The notes under the pieces are model-generated. The model made no database searches. It saw nothing but the letters and a program-made list of their open reading frames with translations, and was not told where the DNA came from. 64,000 nt of DNA from Smithella sp. (GTDB lineage: Bacteria > Desulfobacterota > Syntrophia > Syntrophales > Smithellaceae): positions 62,001 to 126,000 of the forward strand of contig JAGPFC010000005.1 in assembly GCA_018056685.1 (NCBI GenBank), written 5' to 3'. This document shows positions 1 through 8,750 of this stretch, piece by piece (position 1 is the stretch's first letter; each line of letters starts with the position of its first letter). A program made the position numbers and the translations under genes.

Positions 1-2
1 TC

Positions 3-494
3 CGGGATTTTCAAAGGGAACTCAACGAGCGTGAAGGCATAAAAAAATACCGGGCTCGCCTGATGGTTGTCGGCGGTCATCTGCATGATCCGGACTTTAT
101 CAGGCTTATCGAATCACAGGGCGGATTGGTAGTGGCCGACCGTTTCTGTACCGGTACCATTCCGGGATTCCAAAACATAGTTATCAATGGCGGAAATCCC
201 TACAAAGCTCTCGCCGAATATACTTTTTCCAGGACGCTCTGTCCCCGCATGATGGAAGAATTCGATCGGCGGCTTAAAACGATTGTTGAAAGCGTCAGGG
301 AATACAAGGTGGATGGTGTGGTGATCGAAATTATTAAATTCTGTGACCTGTGGGGCGTTGATGCCATGCCGCTGGTGACGGCGTTGCGTGAGCAGGGCAT
401 ACCGGTGCTGAAACTGGAGCGTGAGTACCGCCTTGGGGCGGAAGGTCAACTGCGCACGAGAGTTCAGGCTTTTATCGAGAGCATGGGTAAATAA
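3..494 (+). CDS. 2-hydroxyacyl-CoA dehydratase / benzoyl-CoA reductase family subunit (3' part; 5' end outside window)
   Basis: The reading frame is open to the left edge, so only the C-terminal 163 residues are present and the start lies outside the window. The sequence fits the Fe-S subunit family of BcrB/C, HgdB and FldB (HGD-D domain). It has a conserved Cys in DRFCTG, a second in KFCDLWG, and the family's C-terminal pattern in which a short beta strand (IPVLKLEREY) precedes a final helix. In this family three Cys ligate a [4Fe-4S] cluster that passes one low-potential electron to a CoA thioester. The next gene starts 20 bp downstream behind an AAGGAGG-type site, so this is the first visible gene of a four-gene set that also holds the activase. 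The substrate cannot be read from the fragment; dehydratase and aryl-CoA reductase roles are both possible. Confidence 0.85.
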   Translation, partial: RDFQRELNEREGIKKYRARLMVVGGHLHDPDFIRLIESQGGLVVADRFCTGTIPGFQNIVINGGNPYKALAEYTFSRTLCPRMMEEFDRRLKTIVESVREYKVDGVVIEIIKFCDLWGVDAMPLVTALREQGIPVLKLEREYRLGAEGQLRTRVQAFIESMGK

Positions 495-514
495 TCCATA
501 GATAAGGAGGCTGC

Positions 515-2032
515 ATGAAACTCAACACGGTGATTGACAATGCCAAATCCCGGATGACGGATCTGCCGAATTTCATGAAGCAGTTCTTGCGAAACTCCTG
601 GGTTGGATATTTTTTCCGCAGGCCGAATCCACGTGATGCCATGATTTATACAAAGTTCTGTATGATGAACTGGGCGGCTATTTTGTACTGGATCGGACAG
701 TCTATTGTTAAACTGGGTCCCTTGGGATTCGCCCGTGCCCTGATCAACAATCCCTGGATATTGATTTTACTTCGGGTCAATGGCGTATCCAATCGTTTGA
801 CCCGCGGCCGTACCGGTATGTATCACGATTCCATCTGCCTGATTGTGCATACCATTTGTCTGGGTGTTATCGATCAACTGCGCCAGATGTTATTTGATCC
901 TGAGCGGCTGGTGATTTTCGAAGATCTCGTTCCCTATGATATTGGAAGGGCCATGGACTTGAAATGTTACCTGCTCGAACTTATGGGTATCGTTTTGCCT
1001 ATTCTTTATTCTGATGCGTCTTTACCCTATATTGATGAAGCGGAAAACTCGGGTATGAATCCGGATGCCTGCAGTCTGCCCAAGGCTACAGTCGGCATGG
1101 TAATCAAAGGGCATATGCCCAAAGGCGTGGCCATGGTCAGTTCCAATATGCCCTGCGATGCCGGCGCTGCTTCCTATGCCTACATTCAGCGGGCGTATAA
1201 TATTCCTACCTACCGCGTTGATGTCCCGTATCATTTTTATAATGAACGGGCGGAGAAACTTTTTGCCAAAGACGTTGACAACATGATTCACTGGCTGGAA
1301 GAGCATACGCCCGGCCGCATGGACTGGGATCGGATGCGCGAAATCTGCGAGGGGCGGAACCGGATGCTGGAGATGGAGACCGAACTGTGGGAAATGATCA
1401 GAGTCAAGCCTGCGCCCCTGGCCTGTGAGGCCATATGGCTCAGCCACATCTGGCATTTCAATGTTTCAGCCGGTTATCCACGGTCGATCAAGTTATATGA
1501 AAAACTCGTTAAAATGGCGCGAAAAAATTATGAGAAAAAAATTCCCGCTACAAAAAACGAAAGGTACCGGGCGGTGCTCTGGAATCCTCCTTTTCTGCAT
1601 TTCACCGATATATTCAACTGGGCTGAACGCACCTACGGCGTGATTCTCATCAACGACAGCATGACCTACAATCATCATGGTCCTATCGACACCTCATCGC
1701 GTGAAACCATGATCAGAGACTGGGGCCGTACGGTCATGCAGGGCCCCATGGTGCGCCACACCCGCGGACCGGCGGAAAACTATCTCGATGATATTTTCCG
1801 CATGGTTGAACAGTTTCAGCTGGACATGGTTTGGGTTGCGAATCACGTCGGGTGCAAGGGCGGTCAGGCCATGAATGGCATTCTTCGTGAACAGTGCCGC
1901 GCGAAGGGCATTCCTCTGCTGCTTCTCGATTATGATCTTTCCGATCCGAGAATTGTGTCGCACGACAATATGATGCGACAGGTGGAATTTTTTATGGAAA
2001 ATGTCATGAAAGCAAAACGAATTGATCAATAA
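515..2032 (+). CDS. 2-hydroxyacyl-CoA dehydratase / benzoyl-CoA reductase family subunit, large form
   Basis: A 505-residue member of the HGD-D (BcrB/BadE/HgdA-like) family, pairing with the truncated gene just upstream. Candidate cluster ligands are Cys186 (ACSLPK), Cys214 (MPCDAG) and Cys447 (HVGCKGGQ), matching the three-cysteine [4Fe-4S] coordination of the family. The C-terminal GIPLLLLDYDLSDPR stretch is a typical family signature. The protein is somewhat longer than the roughly 430 residues of many homologues, with an N-terminal extension of about 60-80 residues. ATG start behind AAGGAGG at the usual distance. The two Fe-S subunits, the ferredoxin-like protein and the single activase form one tight transcription unit. 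A single activase rather than two ATPase subunits (as in BcrAD) favours an HgdC-type electron gate. Family is firm; the substrate is unknown. Confidence 0.88.
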   Translation: MKLNTVIDNAKSRMTDLPNFMKQFLRNSWVGYFFRRPNPRDAMIYTKFCMMNWAAILYWIGQSIVKLGPLGFARALINNPWILILLRVNGVSNRLTRGRTGMYHDSICLIVHTICLGVIDQLRQMLFDPERLVIFEDLVPYDIGRAMDLKCYLLELMGIVLPILYSDASLPYIDEAENSGMNPDACSLPKATVGMVIKGHMPKGVAMVSSNMPCDAGAASYAYIQRAYNIPTYRVDVPYHFYNERAEKLFAKDVDNMIHWLEEHTPGRMDWDRMREICEGRNRMLEMETELWEMIRVKPAPLACEAIWLSHIWHFNVSAGYPRSIKLYEKLVKMARKNYEKKIPATKNERYRAVLWNPPFLHFTDIFNWAERTYGVILINDSMTYNHHGPIDTSSRETMIRDWGRTVMQGPMVRHTRGPAENYLDDIFRMVEQFQLDMVWVANHVGCKGGQAMNGILREQCRAKGIPLLLLDYDLSDPRIVSHDNMMRQVEFFMENVMKAKRIDQ

Positions 2033-2041
2033 GGTGAGACT

Positions 2042-3352
2042 ATGGCCAAAACGGATCAAGTCGAAGTTTATCGTTCATTGAGCAGGAAGATAGACAACCT
2101 GACCGTCCGGGCGCCGTGGAACGAAACTTTCTACAATATCTTAAAAAAGTTATATACCCCAGAAGAAGCTGAAATGGTTGTCAGGATGCCGTATGTGCTG
2201 TCCACAGCCGATAGAATTGCCAGTATAACCGGTATCGAAAAGGTCCGCCTGCAGGGCATCCTGGATAAGTTAAGCAACAAAGGCCTGTTGTTGGATCTTT
2301 ATAATGTGAAAGACGGGCAATACTACTTTATGCCCTCCCCGATGCTGATTGGTTTATTCGAGTTTACCATGATGAGAACGGGGCAAAGCCCGGAAGGCGC
2401 AGAATTTGCCAAGCTGTTTCAGGAATATCTTGCTTCCTTCTATCCGGCAAACTTTTCCAAACATGAGCAGGTGTCGATCCTGAGAGTGATCCCGATTGAA
2501 GAAACTGTGAGATCGGAGGATCGTATCGAATTCATGGATTATGAAAAAGCTTCGTCGATCATCGAGACGTCCGATAAATTCGCCCTCGGAATATGTTCCT
2601 GCAGAAATGAAAAATTCCACAACGGGGATAAAAAATGTGATGTGCCACTGGATAACTGCAGTGCCTTCGGGATAGGCGCCGACTATCTTATCCGGCATAA
2701 CCTGGGCCGGGAAGTTTCCAAATCCGAAATGATCGATAACTTTGCCCGTTCCAGGGACCTTGGCCTGGTCTTTTCCGCCGATAATACCAAGAAAAACCCG
2801 ATGGTCGTATGTCAATGCTGCAAATGCTGCTGCAATTATCTGGCCGGAGCGAATAAATTCGGTTTCACGAACAGTGTCGTCACGTCCAGTTTTGTTTCGT
2901 CTCTTGATGAAGCCAAGTGCACGGGGTGCGGAAAATGCGTGAAGTTATGCCCGGTCAACGCGGTGAGCCTGGTGGATGCGAAGGATCCGCTGAAAAAAAA
3001 GAAAAAGAAGGCAAAAGTGGATACCAGCATTTGCGTGGGCTGCGGTGTATGCGCCTTGAAATGTTCTCCCAAAGCCATCGGGATGATCAACCGTGGCGTC
3101 CGGGTTATTCATCCGGAAACCACGTTTGAGAGAATCATCCTGCTCAGTCTGGAAAGAGGGAATCTCCAGAATCAGTTGTTTGACAACCCCCGGAGTATGA
3201 CCCAGGATTACATGAGAATGCTCCTCGGAGCGTTTTTGAAACTGACACCGGTCAGGCGGGCTTTGATGAGCAGCCTTTTCAGATCCGCATTTCTATCTTC
3301 TGCGCGGGGCATTGCCCGAATGCAGGGCAGGGGATGGATGCTGGATATATAA
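2042..3352 (+). CDS. Polyferredoxin-like 4Fe-4S protein with N-terminal winged-helix-like region
   Basis: A 436-residue protein lying 9 bp after the large dehydratase-like subunit. The C-terminal part carries two classical CxxCxxCxxxC clusters: Cys293/296/299/303 followed by Pro, and Cys331/334/337/341 followed by Ser-Pro. They are separated by a Lys-rich linker read from an A-rich tract. Upstream are two further Cys-dense segments, CSCR near residue 185 (followed by CD and NC) and CQCCKCCC near 257-264, which could bind extra cofactors. Residues about 20-100 look like a winged-helix fold. Proteins of this layout are common in anaerobic deltaproteobacteria and often sit beside acyl-CoA enzymes. 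Its likely role is to deliver low-potential electrons to the activase/dehydratase; that is inferred from context. Confidence 0.78.
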   Translation: MAKTDQVEVYRSLSRKIDNLTVRAPWNETFYNILKKLYTPEEAEMVVRMPYVLSTADRIASITGIEKVRLQGILDKLSNKGLLLDLYNVKDGQYYFMPSPMLIGLFEFTMMRTGQSPEGAEFAKLFQEYLASFYPANFSKHEQVSILRVIPIEETVRSEDRIEFMDYEKASSIIETSDKFALGICSCRNEKFHNGDKKCDVPLDNCSAFGIGADYLIRHNLGREVSKSEMIDNFARSRDLGLVFSADNTKKNPMVVCQCCKCCCNYLAGANKFGFTNSVVTSSFVSSLDEAKCTGCGKCVKLCPVNAVSLVDAKDPLKKKKKKAKVDTSICVGCGVCALKCSPKAIGMINRGVRVIHPETTFERIILLSLERGNLQNQLFDNPRSMTQDYMRMLLGAFLKLTPVRRALMSSLFRSAFLSSARGIARMQGRGWMLDI

Positions 3353-3392
3353 ACATTTCGGGACAACTTAAATGATCAGGAAGGAGACGGAT

Positions 3393-4184
3393 ATGACAAA
3401 AAAATATTTCGGCGGATGCGATGTCGGTTCTACAACCGGGAAGGCCGTGATTCTTGATGAAAACGGCAATGTGGTTGCCAGTGTGATCGTGCCCAGTGAA
3501 ATTGATCCGGAAGTAACGTCCGTGATGGCTTTGGAAAAAGCCTGTGCACAGGTGGATGGTATTGCCAGTTACAAAGACCTCGCCTATCTGGTGGGTACCG
3601 GCTATGGCCGCAACGAGGTGGCCTTTGCCAATGAAAATATTTCCGAGATCAGCTGCCACGCCATGGGTACGTTTTCCTGTGCCCCGGATGTCAAAACCAT
3701 CGTGGATATCGGCGGGCAGGATGTGAAAACAATTTCCTTAAACGGTGACGGTTCGGTGCTGGAGTTTGCCATGAACGACAAATGCGCCGCCGGAACGGGC
3801 AGATTCTTTGAGGCCATGAGTCGTATCTTCCGGATGGATCTTGATGAATTTTCATCGCTGTCTTTGAAAGCCAACAAGGTTATTCCCGTGACAGCGCAGT
3901 GCAGTGTGTTCGCGGAGAGCGAGGTGATCAGTTTACTGGCTCGCCGCAACCCGCCCGAAGAGGTTGCCGCCGGCATTCAGGCGGCGGTATCCAAACGTTG
4001 TTTTACGTTGCTGAAACGTATAGGAATGCAACCCCTGGTGACCGTGACCGGCGGATGCGCCAAAAGCAAGGGGCTGATCAAAGCGCTGACCAAAACAATT
4101 GGCATAGAAGTAACCCCTCTGCCGGTGGATCCGCAAATCATCGGTGCGCTGGGCGCGGCAGTCTTTGCCAGGCGCCATCAATAA
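3393..4184 (+). CDS. Acyl-CoA dehydratase activase (HgdC/BadF/BcrD-type ATPase)
   Basis: An ASKHA-fold ATPase that drives ATP-dependent electron transfer into 2-hydroxyacyl-CoA dehydratases and benzoyl-CoA reductases. The phosphate-binding loop is DVGSTTGK near the N terminus. The two cysteines that ligate the interface [4Fe-4S] cluster of the homodimer are Cys131 (KCAAGTGRF) and Cys170 (AQCSVFAESE). A C-terminal glycine-rich VTGGCAKSKG loop is also present. An ATG at 3372 is in frame, but AGGAAGGAG lies inside that extension, 6 nt before the ATG at 3393, so 3393 is preferred (263 residues, normal for the family). It closes the four-gene Fe-S set. A single activase points to the dehydratase-type system, not the two-ATPase BcrAD arrangement. 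Confidence 0.9.
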   Translation: MTKKYFGGCDVGSTTGKAVILDENGNVVASVIVPSEIDPEVTSVMALEKACAQVDGIASYKDLAYLVGTGYGRNEVAFANENISEISCHAMGTFSCAPDVKTIVDIGGQDVKTISLNGDGSVLEFAMNDKCAAGTGRFFEAMSRIFRMDLDEFSSLSLKANKVIPVTAQCSVFAESEVISLLARRNPPEEVAAGIQAAVSKRCFTLLKRIGMQPLVTVTGGCAKSKGLIKALTKTIGIEVTPLPVDPQIIGALGAAVFARRHQ

Positions 4185-4213
4185 ATAGTGATATTTTGGA
4201 AAAGGATTTTTAT

Positions 4214-4927
4214 ATGACTCATGAACTGTTGATATTACTTACCGCGACAGTTTCGCTGGCGTTGATTCACACCCTGACAGGGCCGGACCATTATCTGCCC
4301 TTTATCGTTATCGCCAGAGCGAAGAAATGGTCGTTGGCCAAAACCGCGTCGTTTACAGCTTTATGCGGCTTAGGTCATGTGGGCAGCTCTGTTTTACTGG
4401 GATTGATCGGCATCGCCTTCGGAATTGCTGTCGGCAAACTGGAGTTGATTGAAGGAATAAGAGGCAATATCATTTCATGGATATTTACAGCTTTCGGTTT
4501 GGTATATCTCGTGTGGGGACTGAAGCAGGCTTTTCGTAACAAGTCACATAAACATATTCATTTTCACGGCACGGGCGATAGGCATGTACATGAGCATACG
4601 CATCATGAAGAACATCTTCATGTCCATGAAGACGAAGAGAAAAGAAATCTGACGCCATGGATTTTGTTTACAATTTTTGTTTTCGGGCCCTGCGAACCCT
4701 TGATCCCGCTGGTAATGTATCCGGCGGCAAAGAATAATTATCATGACCTTGTCCTGGTCACAATTATTTTCAGTGCGGTGACCATTCTCACGATGCTTGC
4801 CCTCGTGCTGGTTGCCTCGTACGGCATCAAATTCCTGCCGATGAAAGCGGTGGAAAAATACAATCATGCTTTGGCGGGCGGAACGATTTTTCTTTGCGGG
4901 ATGGGGATGCTGTTTCTCGGCTTGTAA
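4214..4927 (+). CDS. NicO/UreH-like metal permease with His-rich loop
   Basis: A 237-residue integral membrane protein with about six hydrophobic segments. The first segment carries HTLTGPDH, resembling the His/Asp motif of nickel-cobalt permeases. A cytoplasmic or periplasmic loop at about residues 115-150 is crowded with His, Glu and Asp (HVHEHTHHEEHLHVHEDEE), a typical transition-metal-binding loop. GPCEPLIPL follows at the start of the next membrane segment. Its relatives are variously labelled NicO, UreH-like or TauE/SafE-like. Nickel or cobalt transport is the best guess; other metals remain possible. The frame is open further upstream, but ATG 4214 is preceded by AAAGGA and starts the first membrane helix. 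It lies 29 bp after the activase gene, so co-transcription is plausible. Confidence 0.7.
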   Translation: MTHELLILLTATVSLALIHTLTGPDHYLPFIVIARAKKWSLAKTASFTALCGLGHVGSSVLLGLIGIAFGIAVGKLELIEGIRGNIISWIFTAFGLVYLVWGLKQAFRNKSHKHIHFHGTGDRHVHEHTHHEEHLHVHEDEEKRNLTPWILFTIFVFGPCEPLIPLVMYPAAKNNYHDLVLVTIIFSAVTILTMLALVLVASYGIKFLPMKAVEKYNHALAGGTIFLCGMGMLFLGL

Positions 4928-4941
4928 ATATGTTGTTTTTT

Positions 4942-6234
4942 ATGAAAAGGACAAGCAAAGTCGCGCGTGCGGGAATTGTGGCCGTTAGTTGCATCTTTTG
5001 CCTGATCGGATGCGCGCATATATGCCATTGCAAAACAAAAAGTTTCAACGGATTTGAAGTTGCTCCATACTTTATTTATACGCCGGATCATCATATTTTA
5101 ATGAAGTTTGCGTTAGCCGGTGATCAGATTCAGAAACCGCCATTGCTTACTGTTAACGGCAGCGTTAAAAATTATCAGTATCAAGAAGATAAAATAAGTG
5201 GACTGGCTGAGGTGGATATTGGCGCCGTTGCATGTGATCAGGAAGTCAAGGTGGCATTGACCGGTGCTGAAGAAAAGTCAGGGGACAATTCAAGCATCAG
5301 CTTTCAGATTCCTTCCTCCCCCTGTTGCGCGGACAAAGAAATCTCTTTTGTTTTTATCGCCGACACGCACGGAAATTCGTCTTTTTACGAAAGAGAAATG
5401 CCGTTCATTTTAAAACGTCACCGTGACAAAAACATTATTGCCATTATTCATGGAGGCGACTGGGTGAACGTGGGAACAGATTTGGTCGGCTGGAATCAAA
5501 TGGCTTACGCGGCGGGGCAGGCCGGCAGTGCTTATCCAATCCTTTCCGCCATTGGCAATCACGAATATCACGGATACACGTCGTGGGCAAAGATGCAGAA
5601 TCAACCGGAACCGCAGCAACCGCAAAAGGGAAATTCAAAAAATCCCGTAATTTTCAAAAAATATTTTTTCGGTAGTGAGAACGATCAGAGTCACGGATAT
5701 TCCCGGACAGGTTATTATTCCGTTCATTACCCCCAGACAGTCTTAATCTTTATCAATAGTAACTTTAATAACTTATCGGACGGCGATCGCGAGGCGCAAT
5801 GGTCGTTTATCAAAAGAGAGCTCACCGTTGCCGAATCAGAGAAAAAACCGTTTCTCATCGTTTCTCACCATTCGCTGCTTGGTTCAAATCTTTTCCGGAT
5901 TAATAAGATAGAAGGGAAGCTTCTTAGGGAAAAATTGATCCCGATTCTGGAAGAACAACGGCAGAAATTTAAATTCACAGCAAATGCAGTAAATCACAAC
6001 CTGCCCATGATTGCCGTATTGTCGGCACATGGTCATCTTTCTGAAGAAAGCGAGAAGAACGGCATCCACTATCTGAACGCTGGCACTTTTGGCGGATGGC
6101 CGATGTTTGGTCTTTGGGGCAATCCCTATAAAAAAACATCCAGCTCATTGTCTTCAACTTATAGTATCATCACAGTTTCCAACCGAGGCATTTCCATAGA
6201 CACCTATCAGCAAATAGCCGGAATTTGGCAATAG
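4942..6234 (+). CDS. Lipoprotein calcineurin-like metallophosphoesterase
   Basis: A 430-residue exported phosphoesterase. The N terminus has Lys/Arg residues, a hydrophobic core and a lipobox ending at Cys24 (LIGC), so it is predicted to be a lipoprotein. Metal-ligand motifs of the calcineurin-like family appear in order: FIADTHGN, HGGDWVN, IGNHEYHG, IVSHHSLL and SAHGHLSE. About 100 residues before the catalytic part may form a small beta domain, as in purple acid phosphatase-like enzymes. In-frame ATGs also exist at 4894 (overlapping the permease gene) and 4930. ATG 4942 is chosen because it begins the positively charged start of the signal peptide; there is no clear Shine-Dalgarno, so coupling to the upstream stop is likely. 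The substrate is unknown. Confidence 0.78.
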   Translation: MKRTSKVARAGIVAVSCIFCLIGCAHICHCKTKSFNGFEVAPYFIYTPDHHILMKFALAGDQIQKPPLLTVNGSVKNYQYQEDKISGLAEVDIGAVACDQEVKVALTGAEEKSGDNSSISFQIPSSPCCADKEISFVFIADTHGNSSFYEREMPFILKRHRDKNIIAIIHGGDWVNVGTDLVGWNQMAYAAGQAGSAYPILSAIGNHEYHGYTSWAKMQNQPEPQQPQKGNSKNPVIFKKYFFGSENDQSHGYSRTGYYSVHYPQTVLIFINSNFNNLSDGDREAQWSFIKRELTVAESEKKPFLIVSHHSLLGSNLFRINKIEGKLLREKLIPILEEQRQKFKFTANAVNHNLPMIAVLSAHGHLSEESEKNGIHYLNAGTFGGWPMFGLWGNPYKKTSSSLSSTYSIITVSNRGISIDTYQQIAGIWQ

Positions 6235-6313
6235 CCGCAAAATCGTCATATCGCTCACAATCCTGAAAACAGACGCTGGCTTGCAAGATGAAAGATACAA
6301 CCAGTCATGCCGG

Positions 6314-7231
6314 TTATTTGTGTTTTCTTTTTTCCCGTTCCAGTCTTTCTTTTTTATATTTTTTGAGTTTTAATGCGTCGAGCTGCTCATCCGTCAAGTC
6401 GGGCGGGTGTAGCAGCGAGTCAGGATTTTCAATCAGGTCTTTTAAAAGGTAGATTGCGGGACCTGTATATGTGCCGTCGCCTATTCTCTCATCTAAACTG
6501 ACACGCAGTTCGAGCACTTTCTTGACTTCAATTTGCCCGGTTTTTTGGTTGACCAGGGCTGATTTATGGATTTTTCCAATGGTAAAAAAGAGACTTGCCG
6601 TGCCCATCTCGAACGTGTGATGATAGACGGCGTCAATATCAAGAGAACCTAACTGGGCTACAAATGCCGTGGACCACAGCGGTATGTCTTTCGTCAGAAA
6701 ATGTAAGGGATGATTGTGCTCATCCGTCCAGCGGATCAGCCAGACCAGGAATCTGATGAACCATCGCGGCAGCGCGCCGAAGAACTGTATATCCTGATCA
6801 TTTTTGTTTTTACCATAACGGGCTTCATGAATGGCCTCACTGACTCTTTTTTGCACAGTTTGCAGGGTGTCAAAAGGATCGAACTCAATCATCGCGTTGA
6901 CTTCTTCTCCTTCCTCCGTCTTCTGCTTTTTTATAGTAAAGGCGATGATGATTTGGTTTCTTTGCCACAATCGCCGTCCGGAAACAAACCGGTTCATTTT
7001 CGGTTTCTGGACAATGGTTCTTACGCCGGCGGTTAACATCAGCTCAAATAATGTCAGCTTATCCTTTTCATTTTTGTCCTTATTATACTCTTCTATGAAT
7101 TCTAAGGTTCGGGTTAAGTCAACCAGAGTGTTGAAATAGACAACGCTCTCATTTCTTCCCGGCATGAAGTTAAACATCAGCTCGGCAAATTTCGTCATTT
7201 TAACTAACTCGGCATCCGGTCTTCTGGGCAT
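6314..7231 (-). CDS. CAT-fold acyltransferase-like protein (2-oxoacid dehydrogenase E2 catalytic-domain family)
   Basis: A 305-residue soluble protein resembling the catalytic domain of dihydrolipoyl acyltransferases but with no lipoyl or E1/E3-binding domain. Family landmarks are MPRRPDAE at the start, RPKMNRF-type residues (QKPKMNRFVSGRR), AQLGSLDIDAVYHH, MGTASLFFTIGKI and a C-terminal DERIGDG. In true E2 enzymes and chloramphenicol acetyltransferase the last motif is HxxxDG with catalytic His; here Glu occupies that place, as I recall for this stand-alone family. The twin His in VYHH may matter instead. The C terminus is very Lys/Arg/Glu rich. The gene lies 60 bp downstream of a GNAT gene on the same strand, suggesting a two-gene acyl-transfer unit. 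The substrate is unknown. Confidence 0.65.
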   Translation of the reverse strand: MPRRPDAELVKMTKFAELMFNFMPGRNESVVYFNTLVDLTRTLEFIEEYNKDKNEKDKLTLFELMLTAGVRTIVQKPKMNRFVSGRRLWQRNQIIIAFTIKKQKTEEGEEVNAMIEFDPFDTLQTVQKRVSEAIHEARYGKNKNDQDIQFFGALPRWFIRFLVWLIRWTDEHNHPLHFLTKDIPLWSTAFVAQLGSLDIDAVYHHTFEMGTASLFFTIGKIHKSALVNQKTGQIEVKKVLELRVSLDERIGDGTYTGPAIYLLKDLIENPDSLLHPPDLTDEQLDALKLKKYKKERLEREKRKHK

Positions 7232-7291
7232 ATGATCCTTTCTTCTTTCTTGATATCATTAATATTCGGCATTAGTTTAAGGCTGACTAAT

Positions 7292-8374
7292 TTATCTCCA
7301 GTCAAAGTAGAACGACCGGGGGTGTTCCGGCACATCTATTTCCGTCACCGGGAATAATGCTATCCCCAGTTTCTTGGGGAAAAAGACAAATTTTGATTTC
7401 TTGAACGGCTTCGGGTCAAAATACGGAATGAAAGGTGATTGTAAACCTGCCCACCCGCGTTCCCTGGCTGTAAGGCAAAGGTATTTAGCCAGATCAGTTG
7501 CTTCCTTCAAGGGCAATCGGTAAGTATGCACCAAGTCCAGCCACCCGAGGGGAACAAGATTCCCGAAACCCGCAAGTTGCATTTCCCACGCGAGAATGAA
7601 TCCGTCCACCTGTCCATCTTCGCCCTCATGGACAACGCAATTTACGCCCGGTTGATTGACGTACCATATGAAATCATCGTGGTCCCTGACAATGGAAATT
7701 TCATTTCGCTTAACGTGGTCCTGCATTAATTCAAACATTCGCTCCGCATCTTCCGGGCGAAACAGGCGGACGCGCGGATTGTTCATTTTCTGGAGACCCT
7801 GAAGAAGCCGGAAAGCAAGTTTCTCGTAGCCCTTGAGTTTGATAGCTTTTACAATTTGCTTGATATCAAAAACGCGGATAATAAATTGGCGAATCGTTGC
7901 CAGTTCCCGCATGGGAATTCCGGTTTGGCGAACAATCGATCTAGCGGTGTCAATGCCGTGCGCTTCGGGTTCGTAAAATCCAAACCCTGCTTGATATCCC
8001 CGCTCCTTTCCAATCTCCATAAGCTTCAATCCCATACGTACGGCAAGCCCTTTTCGCTGGTGCCGGGGAAAAGTAACCAGCCAAGCAGGCACACCACACA
8101 GATATATTTTCCCGTGGACGGAGAGGGGACGGGGGATGCCTCCGAGAAAGCCTACAATCTTTCCTGTTGGTTTATGAATTGCCCGCACAAAGAAATCTGA
8201 TTGAATAATGGGGGAGCCGAAGATTAAGTTAAATGACTGCTCCGTAAATGCGATGGTTCCCCCTTCAGCGGGATTGTCATTAATAAACGCTGTATTGATA
8301 AGCTCGACTAATTGACCGTACTGAGACTTCTCAAGATTGAATTGTTCGATGAGGTACTCGTCTTCTTTATCCAC
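7292..8374 (-). CDS. GNAT family N-acetyltransferase, two-domain
   Basis: A 360-residue protein. The N-terminal half has the GNAT acetyl-CoA-binding pattern, with FPRHQRKGLAVRMGLKLM supplying the RxxKG(L)A pyrophosphate loop after a beta strand (YLCGVPAWLVTF). The C-terminal half looks like a second, degenerate GNAT-like fold. The start is GTG at 8374, with a GGAAGGAAAAG stretch upstream at a suitable distance. It is the first gene of a likely two-gene minus-strand unit with the CAT-fold protein downstream, and it is divergent from the acyl-CoA synthetase at 8751. The acceptor substrate cannot be predicted. Confidence 0.72.
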   Translation of the reverse strand: MDKEDEYLIEQFNLEKSQYGQLVELINTAFINDNPAEGGTIAFTEQSFNLIFGSPIIQSDFFVRAIHKPTGKIVGFLGGIPRPLSVHGKIYLCGVPAWLVTFPRHQRKGLAVRMGLKLMEIGKERGYQAGFGFYEPEAHGIDTARSIVRQTGIPMRELATIRQFIIRVFDIKQIVKAIKLKGYEKLAFRLLQGLQKMNNPRVRLFRPEDAERMFELMQDHVKRNEISIVRDHDDFIWYVNQPGVNCVVHEGEDGQVDGFILAWEMQLAGFGNLVPLGWLDLVHTYRLPLKEATDLAKYLCLTARERGWAGLQSPFIPYFDPKPFKKSKFVFFPKKLGIALFPVTEIDVPEHPRSFYFDWR

Positions 8375-8750
8375 TGATAATTCTTTTCCTTCCTGTTTTT
8401 GCCGTTATAGTTTGAAAATTCAGCACATGAATGTACGGATAAAACTTTCAGATCGTTCGCCCTTTTCCGTCATTGCCAATGTAATCTACACCGGTATATG
8501 ACCTACCTCATCAGCTTGACTACGTGCCATATGAGGAGTATGCCATTATTTATTATGAATGGTAATCTAACACATAATCGGAAATTTGAGAATGAAGACT
8601 TACCGTAGATTGTTTTCATATCCAAGATATAGATATTTCATTAAAATAAAAAATGTTATATCTGTTTTCAGAGAAGCACATTGATTTGCGGAAAACAGCG
8701 GTTAGCGTTCCGCAAAGTGTAACAAAAAAAATGACGGAGGTGTTTTTCAG
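8375..8750. other. 376-bp divergent intergenic region
   Basis: This lies between the minus-strand GNAT gene and the plus-strand acyl-CoA synthetase. No ORF was recognised. The right half is strongly A+T rich (about 8600-8670). A possible weak plus-strand promoter has TTGACT at 8516-8521 and TATGCC at 8539-8544 with a 17-nt spacer. A 9-bp perfect inverted repeat is at 8685-8716, listed separately. Promoters for both flanking genes should be here. Confidence 0.5.
8685..8716 (+). promoter_or_regulatory. 9-bp inverted repeat upstream of acyl-CoA synthetase
   Basis: Perfect 9-bp arms (TTTGCGGAA and TTCCGCAAA) surround a 14-nt spacer, ending 19 nt before the GGAGGTG ribosome-binding site of the gene at 8751. 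It could be an operator for a dimeric regulator or a 5'-UTR hairpin. No T-run follows, so an intrinsic terminator is unlikely. Confidence 0.4.

Noticed and set aside
2990..3020. A-rich tract in the polyferredoxin gene as a frameshift site
   Set aside because: The reading frame is intact through both ferredoxin motifs, and the tract simply encodes a Lys-rich linker.
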